64,000 nucleotides of DNA, taken from NCBI GenBank assembly GCA_039810085.1, contig JBDHWG010000003.1, positions 1 to 64,000 of the forward strand, in the 5' to 3' direction. Shown here in pieces: positions 8,551-16,723 of this stretch (within the stretch, counting starts at the first letter, position 1; every line of letters begins with the position of its first letter). The DNA comes from JBDHWG01 sp039810085. Its GTDB lineage: Bacteria; Chloroflexota; Anaerolineae; Epilineales; JAHCIE01. Made by a program: the position numbers and the translations under genes. The notes beneath the pieces were generated by a model, which was given only the letters and a program-made list of their open reading frames with translations, was not told the DNA's origin and made no database searches.

Positions 8551-9317
8551 GCCTGCCAGAATTCGAGCTGAACGGGCTGATTGCTCTGGTCACCGGCGGC
8601 GGGCAGGGCATGGGGCGCGGCATGGCGCTGGCCCTGGCACGGGCAGGGGCGGACGTTGCCGTCGTCAGCCGCACGCCAGCCGACCTGGACGAGGTCGCGG
8701 GCGAGATCACGGCGCTGGGGCGGCGGGCGCTGGCCGTCCCAGCCGATGTCTCGGACGTGGACAGCATCCACCGCATGGTGGACGCGACGATGGGGCACTT
8801 CGGCCGCATCGACGTTCTCGTGACGGCCGCCGGCATCATCCTGCGCAACAGCGCCGTGGGCTACACGCCGGACGACTGGGACCGCCTGATGAGCATCAAC
8901 CTCAAGGGGCGCTTCTTCACCTGCCAGGCTGTTGGCGAGCGGATGCTGGCCCAAGGCAGCGGCAGCATCATCAACCTCGGCTCCCTAACCGTCAGCGTCG
9001 GCATCCCCGGCGTCGCCATCTACGCCGTGGCCAATGGCGGCATCGCCCAGATGACGCGGACCCTTTCGGCCGAGTGGGCGCCGCAGGGCGTGCGCGTCAA
9101 CTGTATCGCCCCCGGCACGTTCGCCACGCGCACCACGGCAGGTATCGTGAACGACCCCGAGCAAGCGGCGACGCGCCTGCGCCGCATCCCCCAGGGGCGC
9201 TTTGGCGATCCGATGACCGACCTCAACGGCGCGGTCGTGTTCCTGGCGTCGCCCGCGTCGGCCTACGTCACCGGCCACATTCTGTACGTGGACGGCGGCT
9301 CCATCTCGGCGTATTAA
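8547..9317 (+). CDS. SDR family oxidoreductase lacking the catalytic lysine
   Basis: A 256-residue short-chain dehydrogenase that starts at the ATGA overlapping the previous stop. The cofactor motif TGGGQGMG is at residues 16-23, an NAG-like element appears as AAGI near residue 94, the catalytic Ser is in INLGSLTV, and the proton-donor Tyr is Y159. The YxxxK motif is broken: it reads YAVAN, with Asn163 (codon AAT at 9033-9035) in place of the Lys. The C-terminal VTGHILYVDGG is canonical. Overall it resembles gluconate 5-dehydrogenase or 3-oxoacyl-ACP reductase-like enzymes. Loss of the Lys would normally cripple catalysis, so it may be atypical in mechanism or non-catalytic. Confidence 0.88.
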   Translation: MSLPEFELNGLIALVTGGGQGMGRGMALALARAGADVAVVSRTPADLDEVAGEITALGRRALAVPADVSDVDSIHRMVDATMGHFGRIDVLVTAAGIILRNSAVGYTPDDWDRLMSINLKGRFFTCQAVGERMLAQGSGSIINLGSLTVSVGIPGVAIYAVANGGIAQMTRTLSAEWAPQGVRVNCIAPGTFATRTTAGIVNDPEQAATRLRRIPQGRFGDPMTDLNGAVVFLASPASAYVTGHILYVDGGSISAY

Positions 9318-9320
9318 AAA

Positions 9321-9353
9321 AGACCTGACAGGTTTTGAAAACCTGTCAGGTCT
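9321..9353 (-). terminator. 33-bp palindromic repeat acting as tRNA-Lys terminator
   Basis: AGACCTGACAGGTTTT and its exact complement flank a single G, giving a 16-bp perfect stem. On the minus strand the stem is followed by TTTTTT, which makes it an intrinsic terminator for the tRNA-Lys gene; on the plus strand it can also end the dehydrogenase transcript. The ACCTGACAGGTTTT core is of a type widely dispersed in bacterial genomes, so this is a repeat used as a terminator. Confidence 0.82.
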
Positions 9354-9367
9354 GATGGCGCCAGCGA

Positions 9368-9439
9368 TGAGTCCCCAGGGATTCGAACCCTGAACCAATG
9401 GCTTAAAAGGCCACTGCTCTACCGTTGAGCTAGGGACTC
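9368..9439 (-). tRNA. tRNA-Lys (anticodon TTT)
   Basis: A complete cloverleaf on the minus strand. The acceptor stem is GAGTCCC/GGGACTC with discriminator A. The anticodon stem is GTGGC/GCCAT with loop CTTTTAA, giving anticodon TTT at positions 34-36. The T arm is CAGGG-TTCGAAT-CCCTG. CCA is not encoded. Confidence 0.95.
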
Positions 9440-9626
9440 TTGAGGTACGGCGCATCCGCTGTATTAGATACCCGAACCTTGTGAACCTTACCCCAACAGA
9501 GCGAAACGCGACAGCCGAGACACCCCCCTTTGGTCTCGTCTGCCGCGTTCCACTTCGCATGATACAACGTAGTCCGGTGCGCCAGGATACGGCCAGCGCA
9601 ATGAATTTGCGACGAATTTCTTGTGT

Positions 9627-9655
9627 TTGACAAACGCGCAATTCAGGGCTAAGAT
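9627..9655 (+). promoter_or_regulatory. Promoter of the T-box/metG transcript
   Basis: TTGACA (9627-9632), a 17-bp spacer and TAAGAT (9650-9655). Transcription would start near 9662, where the T-box leader begins. The 187 nt between the tRNA and this promoter show no gene. Confidence 0.85.
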
Positions 9656-9661
9656 TAGTGA

Positions 9662-9932
9662 CAAAGCGTTGACGAGGACGAGTAGGCAGGCACGATTGGC
9701 TACAGAGAGCCGCAAGGGCTGAGAACGCGGCGCCAGGATCCTGCCGAAAATGACCTCTGAGCTGCCCCTGAACGCCTTCGGGCCAGTAGGACCGGCCGGC
9801 CGCCCCCGTTAGCGGGCTAAGGTGTCGGGCGCAACGTCGCCCCGCACCCGACTGAGGTCGGCGTGTTCCGCCGGCGCATCAGGGTGGTACCGCGAGTTCC
9901 CCTCGCCCCTGCACGGGCGGGGTCTTTTTTAT
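9662..9932 (+). promoter_or_regulatory. T-box riboswitch controlling metG
   Basis: This leader has the canonical T-box parts. Stem I begins around GACGAGGACGAGTAGG and contains the AGAGAG and CTGAGAA segments. The specifier region is GAAAATGACCTCTGAGC with ATG at 9750-9752, the Met codon. The invariant antiterminator T-box AGGGTGGTACCGCG is at 9881-9894, with TGGT (9885-9888) able to pair with an ACCA tRNA end. A terminator hairpin (about 9898-9923) runs into TTTTTT. Uncharged tRNA-Met should stabilise the antiterminator and allow transcription of metG, whose ATG lies 16 nt after the U-tract. Transcriptional control is inferred from the terminator. Confidence 0.95.
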
Positions 9933-9947
9933 TTCTGTGAGGGTAGC

Positions 9948-11504
9948 ATGGGCAAGTTCTATATCACCACGCCGATCTATTATGTCAATGACGTTCCCCA
10001 CGGCGGCCACGCCTATACGACGTTGGCCGCGGACGCTATGGCGCGCTACCATCGGCTGAAGGGCGACGACGTCTGGTTCCTCACCGGTACCGACGAGCAC
10101 GGCCAGAACGTGGCGCGCTGGGCGGATGAGAAGGGTCAGAGCTTCCAGGACTATACCGACCAGATCTCAGCGGCATTCCGCAACCTGTGGGCGCACTTGA
10201 ACATCAGCAACGACGACTTCATCCGCACCACCGAGGATCGCCACGTCACGAGCGCCCTGAAGTTCTGGGACGCCCTGCTCCAGTCGGGCGACGTGTATCG
10301 CGGCACATACGCCGGGTGGTACTGCGCGTCGTGCGAGGCGTTCTACGAGGAGGGCGACTTGCTGGAAGGCAAGCTGTGCCCCATCCACAAGCGTCCGGTG
10401 GAGTGGCTGGAGGAGGCTAACTACTTCTTCCGCCTGTCGGCGTATTCCGACCGTCTGTACGACCTGGTCGCTAACACCGACTTCGTCTCACCGGAGACGC
10501 GGCGCAACGAGGTGCTGGGCGTCATCCGCCAGGGCCTGCGCGACTTCAGCATCTCGCGCCAGCACGTCCGCTGGGGCATCCAGGTGCCGGGATCAACCGA
10601 CGAAGTGTTCTACGTCTGGGTGGATGCCCTGAGCAACTACATCACGGCGCTTGGCTACCCCGACGGCGACCTGTACAAGCGCTTCTGGCCCGCCGATGTT
10701 CACCTGATGGCGAAGGACATCATCCGCTTCCACTGTCTCTACTGGCCGGCGCTGCTGATGGCGGCCGGGATTCCCGTGCCGAAGCACGTCTACGCCCACG
10801 GCTACATCACCATCGAGGGCGAGAAGCTGAGCAAGACGCGCGGCATCATCATCGACCCGTGGAAGATCACCGGGCAGTTCGGCGTCGATCCGTTCCGCTA
10901 CTACATGCTCAAGCAGCCCTTCGGCCCCGACTGGGACTACACCGAGGACAGCTTTATCCGCACGCTGAACGCGGACCTCGCCGACGGCATCGGGAACCTC
11001 CTGAACCGCGTCGTCAGCATGGTCGGGCGCTACTACCACGGCGTGGTGCCTGCCTCTGGCCCGCTCACCGAGACCGAGGCCATGCTGACCGACCTGGCGG
11101 CTGCCCTACCCGCCCGCGTCGATGCCGCCTTCGAGCGCTTCCGCCCCGACGAAGCCCTGGCGGCGACGTGGGAGTTGGTGTCCGCCGCGAACAAGTACGT
11201 CGTCGCCGTCGCGCCGTGGACGCTGGCGAAGGCGCGGCAGGGCGGTGGGGCCGAGGGCGAAGCGGCGGAGGCGCGGCTGGCGACGGCGCTGTACAGCCTG
11301 GTCGAGGCCCTCCGCCTGATCGCCCTCTACGCCGCGCCGTTCATCCCGGTCACAGCCGAGGCCCTGGCGGCGCAGCTCGGCATCTCGCTAAAGAATGTCG
11401 GGGACTGGCAGACGGCGACCTCGTGGGGGCAGTATCCGGCTGGGACGAAGGTGCAGCCGGGCGGCGTCCTGTTCCCGAAGGTCGAGCGCGAGGCGAAAGC
11501 CTGA
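9948..11504 (+). CDS. metG: Methionyl-tRNA synthetase
   Basis: Class I aminoacyl-tRNA synthetase that charges tRNA-Met. The start is the ATG at 9948, after the T-box terminator; the frame is open further upstream but runs through the riboswitch. The HIGH signature is VPHGGH (residues about 14-19), the KMSKS loop is KLSKT, and a zinc-knuckle region CASC ... CPIH is present near residues 122-145. At 518 residues it is the short form without the C-terminal tRNA-binding domain. It is regulated by the T-box upstream and followed by an intrinsic terminator. Confidence 0.97.
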   Translation: MGKFYITTPIYYVNDVPHGGHAYTTLAADAMARYHRLKGDDVWFLTGTDEHGQNVARWADEKGQSFQDYTDQISAAFRNLWAHLNISNDDFIRTTEDRHVTSALKFWDALLQSGDVYRGTYAGWYCASCEAFYEEGDLLEGKLCPIHKRPVEWLEEANYFFRLSAYSDRLYDLVANTDFVSPETRRNEVLGVIRQGLRDFSISRQHVRWGIQVPGSTDEVFYVWVDALSNYITALGYPDGDLYKRFWPADVHLMAKDIIRFHCLYWPALLMAAGIPVPKHVYAHGYITIEGEKLSKTRGIIIDPWKITGQFGVDPFRYYMLKQPFGPDWDYTEDSFIRTLNADLADGIGNLLNRVVSMVGRYYHGVVPASGPLTETEAMLTDLAAALPARVDAAFERFRPDEALAATWELVSAANKYVVAVAPWTLAKARQGGGAEGEAAEARLATALYSLVEALRLIALYAAPFIPVTAEALAAQLGISLKNVGDWQTATSWGQYPAGTKVQPGGVLFPKVEREAKA

Positions 11505-11508
11505 TTGG

Positions 11509-11544
11509 GAGCGCAACCTTCGGATAGAAGGCTGCGCTCTTTTG
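11509..11544 (+). terminator. metG intrinsic terminator
   Basis: GAGCGCAACCTTC pairs with GAAGGCTGCGCTC around a short loop, with one mismatch, and is followed by TTTTG. It begins 4 nt after the metG stop. Confidence 0.85.
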
Positions 11545-11575
11545 TCGTATCCTATGTCGCAGGAGGATACGAGCG

Positions 11576-12637
11576 ATGCATGAAGACACGTACTGGCAAG
11601 CGGTTCTGAATCGAGACAGCGCCTTCGACGGGCAGTTTGTGTACGGGGTGCGCTCGACCGGCGTCTACTGCCGCCCCACCTGCCCGTCGCGGCGGCCTCG
11701 GCGCGAGAATGTCGCCTTCTTCGGCAGCCCGGCCGAGGCCGAGGGCCAGGGCTTCCGCGCGTGCCGCCGCTGCAACCCACGCGGCAACGACGTTCCCAAC
11801 CCGCAGGCCGCGCTGGCCGAGGACATCTGCCGCTACATCGACGCGCACATGGACGAGGCGCTGACCCTGGAGGCGCTGGGCGCGCAGTTCCACCTCAGCC
11901 CGTTCCACCTCCAGCGTACATTCAAGGCGGCGATGGGCATCAGCCCACGCCAGTACGCCGAGGCGCGCCGCCTGGACCGCGTCAAGTCGGGCCTGCGCGC
12001 GGAGGAGACGGTGAGCATGGCGCTATACGAGGCCGGCTACGGCTCCAGCCGCGGCCTCTACGAGCGCGCGCCGGGGCAGCTCGGCATGACGCCGGGCGCG
12101 TACCGGCGCGGCGGGCAGGGCATGGTCATCCACACGACCATCGTCGACTCGCCACTCGGCCGCCTGCTGATCGGCGCGACGGAGCGCGGGGTGTGCGCCG
12201 TGTGCCTGGGCGACGAGGACAGCCAACTGACGGAGGCGCTGCGGGCAGAGTATCCGGCGGCCCAGATCGAGGAGAATGGCCTGGCCATGGATGAGATGGT
12301 CGCAGCGTTCCTGCGCTACCTGGCGGGCCAGACCCCGTCGCTGGACCTGCCGGTGGACGTGCAGGCCACGGCGTTCCAGTGGCGCGTGTGGCAGGCGCTG
12401 CGCGCCATTCCAGCCGGGGAGACGCGGTCGTACAGCGACGTCGCCGAAGCCATCGGCCAGCCGACAGCGGCCCGCGCTGTGGCCCACGCCTGCGCCACCA
12501 ATCCCGTTGCGTTGGTGGTGCCGTGTCACCGCGTCGTGCGCGAGAACGGCGGGTTGGGCGGCTACCGCTGGGGCGTCGAGCGCAAGCGCGCGCTGCTGGC
12601 CCAGGAAGCCCACGCCCGCGCCGAATCCCAGCCGTAA
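11576..12637 (+). CDS. ada: Ada: bifunctional alkylation-response regulator and O6-alkylguanine-DNA methyltransferase
   Basis: A 353-residue three-part Ada protein. The N-terminal zinc-binding methyl-acceptor domain has VYCRPTC and CRRCNP (Cys cluster near residues 36-67), which takes methyl groups from DNA phosphotriesters. The middle part is an AraC-type helix-turn-helix domain (about 80-185). The C-terminal methyltransferase has the active-site PCHRVV near residue 320. In the known paradigm, methylation of the N-terminal Cys turns the protein into an activator of its own operon; here the gene stands alone. AGGAGG precedes the ATG. Confidence 0.96.
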   Translation: MHEDTYWQAVLNRDSAFDGQFVYGVRSTGVYCRPTCPSRRPRRENVAFFGSPAEAEGQGFRACRRCNPRGNDVPNPQAALAEDICRYIDAHMDEALTLEALGAQFHLSPFHLQRTFKAAMGISPRQYAEARRLDRVKSGLRAEETVSMALYEAGYGSSRGLYERAPGQLGMTPGAYRRGGQGMVIHTTIVDSPLGRLLIGATERGVCAVCLGDEDSQLTEALRAEYPAAQIEENGLAMDEMVAAFLRYLAGQTPSLDLPVDVQATAFQWRVWQALRAIPAGETRSYSDVAEAIGQPTAARAVAHACATNPVALVVPCHRVVRENGGLGGYRWGVERKRALLAQEAHARAESQP

Positions 12638-12652
12638 CCTCTCATGGAGATA

Positions 12653-13078
12653 TTACACTGCGGGGATCTGGCGCTCTAGCAATGCCTTGAGGTTCGCCAT
12701 CCCCACCGCCGACTGCGTCCGCATGATCTCTTCCATCTGAGGACCCAGGTCGGGATAGACAAGGTCGCGCCGAAAGCGGGTTCCCTCGGGCGTTGCTTCC
12801 GCCGTGTAGGTGATTGTCAGGTGGCCTAGCTCTACGTTCGCCTCTAGCGTCAGGCGATGGGGACGCTCATCCGCCACCACCGTCCACGCTCCCTCACCTG
12901 CCCGTGGACCGAGCTGGACGCGCTCGATGATGACATCGCCGAGCCGCGCCGGTCGGTCGATTTGCCCCTCGACGCCAAGCGTGGCCGGGTGCCACTGGGG
13001 CCAGTATTTCGCGGTCGTGGCCGCGTCGAAGACGGCCTCGAGGGGCCGCGCGACGACAATCTCGTTACTGACTAGCAC
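12653..13078 (-). CDS. SRPBCC-family (polyketide cyclase/START-like) protein
   Basis: A 141-residue protein of the Bet v1-like ligand-binding fold, recognised by VARPLEAVFDAATTAKYW near the N-terminus, the ADERPHRLTLE strand and the long C-terminal helix. The start is a GTG at 13078 preceded by GGGAG; longer in-frame translations upstream would run through the EamA gene and lack family similarity. It begins 4 nt after the EamA stop, so the two are co-transcribed. Ligand and role are unknown. Confidence 0.82.
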   Translation of the reverse strand: MLVSNEIVVARPLEAVFDAATTAKYWPQWHPATLGVEGQIDRPARLGDVIIERVQLGPRAGEGAWTVVADERPHRLTLEANVELGHLTITYTAEATPEGTRFRRDLVYPDLGPQMEEIMRTQSAVGMANLKALLERQIPAV

Positions 13079-13082
13079 GCGG

Positions 13083-13988
13083 CTAACTCCCTGCAGAGCT
13101 GACAGGCTCAGCGAGCTTGTCAGCTTTGCTTGTTGGCTGCCACGCGGCAAGCATCGCCCCGGCAAACACGAGCGCGCCGCCGACAACCTGTGTCCATTGC
13201 AGAGGCTCGTGCAGGACAGCCCAGCCCAACAGACTTGTGTACAGCGGCAAGGTATTGTAGAAGGCCATCGTTCGCGCCGGTCCCAGCTGACGAATGCTGG
13301 AATTCCAGAACAGGAGAGCGACGGCGGCCGGGAAGACGCCAATGTAAACGGCCAGCAGCAGCGCCGTGGGGTTCCAGACGGGCGGCAGGACCATCCACTC
13401 GATAAGCATCAATGGCAGCACTATGGGCACACCCAGCAGGAAGGCAGCGCCCGTCGCCCCCAGGGCATCTCGTGAGCGCATCACCATGCGCCCGATGACG
13501 GAATAGAACGCCCAGACGACGGCGTCGATGATCGAGAGGGTATCGCCCAGGTTGACGCCCAGGGTGATGGCGCTGAACCCGACGATGAACACGACACCCA
13601 GGAGCGACAGGAGCATTCCCAGGATCTCACGCGGCAGAATGCGATTGCGCAGCATGACCACGGCGAGGGGCAACGTTGCCAGGGGCGAGACGGCTGTGAT
13701 GATCGCTGCATTTGCGGCGGTCGTGTAGTGCAGTGCGACGTAGAGCAGAATCTGATAGCCGACGACGCCAGTCAGCGCCATCAGGACGAGCAGTCGCAGA
13801 TTACGGAACAACTGCCAGCTGAGTTGCCGCCGCAGAAGCCAGGTGAAGACAAGGGCGGCGACGATGACGCGAATCGCGGTCAGGGTAATCGGTCCAATGT
13901 CTGCTCGCAGCGCCCGACCCAGGGTGATGTTCGTCGCCCAGATGATGGTTGCGAGGTTGACCAGGAGGTAGGCCCGGCGGTCCGTCAT
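13083..13988 (-). CDS. EamA/DMT-superfamily transporter
   Basis: A 301-residue permease with about ten transmembrane segments arranged as two EamA repeats, the usual drug/metabolite transporter layout. NLATIIWATNITLGRAL at the N-terminus and EPLQWTQVVGGALVFAGA at the end of repeat 2 are typical. The substrate cannot be inferred. The last 12 or so residues (KADKLAEPVSSAGS) are encoded by a palindromic repeat at 13097-13125, an in-frame extension outside the fold. It is co-directional with the M42 peptidase upstream (15 nt gap) and the SRPBCC gene downstream. Confidence 0.9.
   Translation of the reverse strand: MTDRRAYLLVNLATIIWATNITLGRALRADIGPITLTAIRVIVAALVFTWLLRRQLSWQLFRNLRLLVLMALTGVVGYQILLYVALHYTTAANAAIITAVSPLATLPLAVVMLRNRILPREILGMLLSLLGVVFIVGFSAITLGVNLGDTLSIIDAVVWAFYSVIGRMVMRSRDALGATGAAFLLGVPIVLPLMLIEWMVLPPVWNPTALLLAVYIGVFPAAVALLFWNSSIRQLGPARTMAFYNTLPLYTSLLGWAVLHEPLQWTQVVGGALVFAGAMLAAWQPTSKADKLAEPVSSAGS
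13097..13125. repeat. AGCTGACA...TGTCAGCT palindromic repeat inside eamA-like gene
   Basis: A 29-nt imperfect palindrome with outer arms AGCTGACA / TGTCAGCT and inner GCTC / GAGC. It lies entirely within the 3' coding end of the EamA-type transporter. Confidence 0.75.
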
Positions 13989-14003
13989 CCCCCGCTCCTT
14001 CCG

Positions 14004-15074
14004 TTACCACTCGGTCAGGGATGGGAGAAAGGCGTCGTCTAGCTCACCGATGAAGAGGGCGAGGAGGCGCGCTGTGCGCTCGATGTCGCGGGTGGCGAGC
14101 GTCTCGACGGGCGTGTGCATGTAGCGCGTGGGCAGCGAGATGACGCCGGTGGCGACGCCGCTCTGCGCGACCTGCATCGCCATGGCATCCGTACCCGAGC
14201 TGCTCGGCATTGGCTCGAAGTGAACCGGTATCTCATACTGTCGCGCCGTCGCCATCAAACGGTCGTGGATGCGCGGGTGGATATTGGGGCCGAAGCCAAT
14301 GCTCGGCCCCTGGCCGAGCGGAAACGTCTGCTCTTCGGGTGTGCCCGGCTGCTGGCCGAACCCCACGTCAATGGCGATGCCGATGTGGGGCATGATGTGG
14401 AACGTGCTGGTCATCGCGCCGCGCAGCCCGACCTCTTCCTGCACCGTGGCGACCGCATAGACATCCCAGGCGTGCGGGTAGCTTTGCAAGATTTCGAGGG
14501 TTGCCAGAAGGCAGGCAACACTGGCGCGGTTGTCCATCGCCTTGCCCGCCATGCGCCCGTTCTGTAGCTCGACCATGGGGCGTCGGAAGGTGATCGGGTC
14601 GCCGACAGAGACGCGAGCGCCCACTTCCGCGTCAGCCAGGCCGACATCGACGAACAGGTCTGCCAGGTCAATGACCTTGTCCTTCTGATCCTGGGGGAGA
14701 CGGTGCGGCGGTCGCGTGGCAATGACACCGGGCAGGGCGCCCTCGGCGGCATGGATAGTCACCTCCTGGCCGGCGAGCGTACGTCCGTCGATGCCGCCGA
14801 CCTGGACGACGCGTAGGAAGCCCCCGTCAGCGAAACCGCTAACCATAAGCCCGATCTGGTCCATGTGCCCTGCAAGCATGATGCGCGGCGCGGGCGAGTC
14901 GCCTGATAGTCGTCGCGTCGCGCGCTTCAGCCCGACCAGGTTACCCAGCGCGTCGGCCCGCATCTCGTCGACCAGCGGGCGCATCTCGTCCTCGATGGCG
15001 GCTCGCACCGGCGCTTCATGGCCGGGGATACCGGGTACGTCGGTGAGGCGGCGCAAAAGTGTAGTGATATCCAC
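14004..15074 (-). CDS. M42-family aminopeptidase (glutamyl aminopeptidase/PepA-TET type)
   Basis: A cytoplasmic co-catalytic metallo-aminopeptidase of 356 residues. Diagnostic features are PGIPGHEAPVR at the N-terminus, the metal ligands in AGHMDQIG (His/Asp), the DNRASV segment with a bridging Asp, the catalytic pair EE in TVQEEVGLRGA, a later ligand Asp in AIDVGFG, and the late His in YMHTPVE. Family members form large tetrahedral dodecamers that degrade peptides, sometimes supplied by peptide importers such as the one at the left of this window. It is the first gene of a minus-strand group with the EamA transporter. Confidence 0.93.
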   Translation of the reverse strand: MDITTLLRRLTDVPGIPGHEAPVRAAIEDEMRPLVDEMRADALGNLVGLKRATRRLSGDSPAPRIMLAGHMDQIGLMVSGFADGGFLRVVQVGGIDGRTLAGQEVTIHAAEGALPGVIATRPPHRLPQDQKDKVIDLADLFVDVGLADAEVGARVSVGDPITFRRPMVELQNGRMAGKAMDNRASVACLLATLEILQSYPHAWDVYAVATVQEEVGLRGAMTSTFHIMPHIGIAIDVGFGQQPGTPEEQTFPLGQGPSIGFGPNIHPRIHDRLMATARQYEIPVHFEPMPSSSGTDAMAMQVAQSGVATGVISLPTRYMHTPVETLATRDIERTARLLALFIGELDDAFLPSLTEW

Positions 15075-15114
15075 GAAACTTCCTCCTGTCCGCCAGGGTA
15101 TGCCCGATGCTGCG

Positions 15115-15690
15115 CTAACTCTTAGGCGTCGGGGTCGGCGGCTGCGGCTGGCTCGGCTGCGGCTGGCCTGGTTGTTGCCCTGGTTGCTGTTGACCCGGCT
15201 GCGGCTGGCCTGGTTGCTGTTGTCCTGGCTGCGGCGTACCCGGCGTTGTCAGGATGGGCGGCCGCCGAAAGCCAGGGGTCCCACCCGGTAGCACGCCTGG
15301 CGTGCCGTCGAAGCCTGGCTCCAAGGTTGGGCGTGGGCGCGGCGTCCAGGTGGGCGGCGGTGGGATCGGCGTGTTGGTGGGCAGCGCCATCTGCGTCGGC
15401 GTCGGCTCTAGCGTCCGAGTCGCTGGGGGCTTGTCGGCCGACGTCGGTGTGAACGTCGGCGTGTCGGTCGGTCCGGGGGTGGGCGTATTCGTCTCGGTGG
15501 GCGTTGGCGTGGACGTTCGGGACAAAACCACGGGCGCGGTTGCGCCAGCCGGCTTGGCAGCCAGGAGGCGCGGCGCCATGATGAGTGAGGCGATGCCCAG
15601 GCAATACAGCAGAGCCGTCGCCATGCCGATGATCAGGAGCAGGCTGTAAATTATTCTCTGGCGTTGCGATAAGTTCTGGAAGCGATGCAC
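15115..15690 (-). CDS. Membrane-anchored Thr/Pro-rich protein
   Basis: A 191-residue protein of unknown function. It starts at a GTG preceded by AGAGGAA. A cytoplasmic N-terminal stretch of about 17 residues is followed by one transmembrane helix (about 18-45), then a long exposed tail of TPTPTETNTPTPGPTDTP-like repeats and a C-terminal PGQQQPGQPQPGQQ repeat. The composition suggests an extended extracytoplasmic region, possibly O-glycosylated, but no domain is recognised. It follows a similar gene by 16 nt and is probably its co-transcribed partner. Longer readings upstream would enter that partner gene out of frame and are rejected. Confidence 0.72.
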   Translation of the reverse strand: MHRFQNLSQRQRIIYSLLLIIGMATALLYCLGIASLIMAPRLLAAKPAGATAPVVLSRTSTPTPTETNTPTPGPTDTPTFTPTSADKPPATRTLEPTPTQMALPTNTPIPPPPTWTPRPRPTLEPGFDGTPGVLPGGTPGFRRPPILTTPGTPQPGQQQPGQPQPGQQQPGQQPGQPQPSQPQPPTPTPKS

Positions 15691-15706
15691 GGTTCCTCTG
15701 CCGACC

Positions 15707-16291
15707 TTAGCGTTGGGCCGCGCTGGTGGTGGCGGTGGGCAGCGGCCGCGGCGTGTTCGTCGGCGGCCTGGGTGGCGGTGGCTGAGTCGGTGGCGGCGCG
15801 GTGGTCGCGGTGGGCGCCGGCCGCGGCGTGTTCGTCGGCGGCCTGGGCGGCGGCGCCGATGTCGCTGTCGGCGGCGGTGGCGGCGGCGCGGTTGTCGCTG
15901 TCGCCGGTGGCGGTGGTGGCGGAGGCGCGGTCGTCGCCGTCGGTCGAACAATTGGCGCGGAAGTTGCAGTTGGAGGCTGAGGTTGAACCACGGGCGGAAC
16001 AACCACCGGCGGTCGCGGCTGCGGGGCTGTCGTCGCCGTCGCGGGACGCGGCGCGGCGGTCGGCGCTTCCGTCGTGGCTGTGCCGGGCGCAGCGGGGGCC
16101 CCCGGTGTGGCCGTCGCGGGCAGAGGTATGGACAGGGTCGGCACGCTGAAGAGGGCGGTTGGGCGCGGCAGACCGGGCACGGTGAAGGGCAGGGACGCAG
16201 GGACAGTGAGAAGTACTCCGCCGCAGCAGTAGAACGGAAGTGTCAGCATAATGATGAAGAGAAATACGGCGCGCCACCGACTCGTCTGCAT
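15707..16291 (-). CDS. Membrane-anchored Pro/Ala/Thr-rich repeat protein
   Basis: A 194-residue protein of unknown function. A short basic N-terminus and a hydrophobic segment (about residues 8-32) give a signal-anchor. The rest is low complexity: repeated PTATTAPPPPPP and PPRPPTNTPRP units. The DNA is correspondingly rich in GGCGGT-like iterations on the plus strand, which could be length-variable. It pairs with the following gene of the same architecture. No enzymatic motif is visible. Confidence 0.68.
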   Translation of the reverse strand: MQTSRWRAVFLFIIMLTLPFYCCGGVLLTVPASLPFTVPGLPRPTALFSVPTLSIPLPATATPGAPAAPGTATTEAPTAAPRPATATTAPQPRPPVVVPPVVQPQPPTATSAPIVRPTATTAPPPPPPPATATTAPPPPPPTATSAPPPRPPTNTPRPAPTATTAPPPTQPPPPRPPTNTPRPLPTATTSAAQR

Positions 16292-16313
16292 GGGCTACTC
16301 ATTCCCGCGCCGT

Positions 16314-16601
16314 CTACAGGCTGTCCATCGTCTCCAAGATCGCTTCGCGCATGGCGTGCAGGTAGTCTATCTCCAGCAGCCCGTCCCAGACGCCCTCAGT
16401 CGCTGGCGCGCCCCACGCCAGGCGGCCTGTCTCGCGCAGCCAGTCGCGCTCGCGAGCCAGCGACTGCAGCCGGGCTTCCACGACGCGGAGACGCAACCGC
16501 AGATAGCGGCGGAGACTCTCGCGGCTCATGCCCTCGATATCGACCGAGGTACCCGGAAAGGCGGGAAGCGGATAAATGAGGCCGGGATACGCGCGCGCCA
16601 T
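16314..16601 (-). CDS. Small conserved-looking protein of unknown function
   Basis: A 95-residue protein with an N-terminal segment (YPGLIYPLPAFPGTS) and a long, charged helical middle (SRESLRRYLRLRLRVVEARLQSLARERDWLRE, described here rather than recognised) likely to form a coiled coil. It ends 22 nt before the start of the Pro-rich genes and probably heads their transcript. No family was recognised. Confidence 0.55.
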   Translation of the reverse strand: MARAYPGLIYPLPAFPGTSVDIEGMSRESLRRYLRLRLRVVEARLQSLARERDWLRETGRLAWGAPATEGVWDGLLEIDYLHAMREAILETMDSL

Positions 16602-16723
16602 ACGTCACCTATCGGGCCACCCGTCAAGGCGGCAATTGGTTATGGTTAACATTCGTCACCGGCGAAAGCTTACCACGAAAGCGCCAGGGCAGCAAAAATG
16701 CAGTTGATGTGCCTGCAAAAGTA

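Noticed and set aside
9822..9947. Longer N-terminus for metG through the T-box
   Set aside because: The frame is open, but this DNA is the antiterminator and terminator of the riboswitch, and MetG begins at the conserved GKFYITTPIYY after 9948.
10593..11039. Antisense frame inside metG
   Set aside because: Long open frames on the complementary strand are frequent in GC-rich genes and this one has no start signal or family match.
13079..13342. Extended start for the SRPBCC protein
   Set aside because: The extra residues overlap the EamA gene in another frame and show no similarity to the family; the GTG at 13078 has a ribosome binding site.
15691..16002. Longer reading of the Thr/Pro-rich protein into Arg-rich sequence
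   Set aside because: The Arg/Pro stretch is the shifted translation of the neighbouring PTATT repeats.
15115..16291. CRISPR-like array
   Set aside because: The repeats are short, coding, irregular Pro/Thr codons without unique spacers, and no cas genes are present.
15713..16579. Plus-strand Arg/Trp-rich frame
   Set aside because: It is the complement of the Pro-rich repeat gene; composition is purely a shadow of GGCGGT-like repeats.
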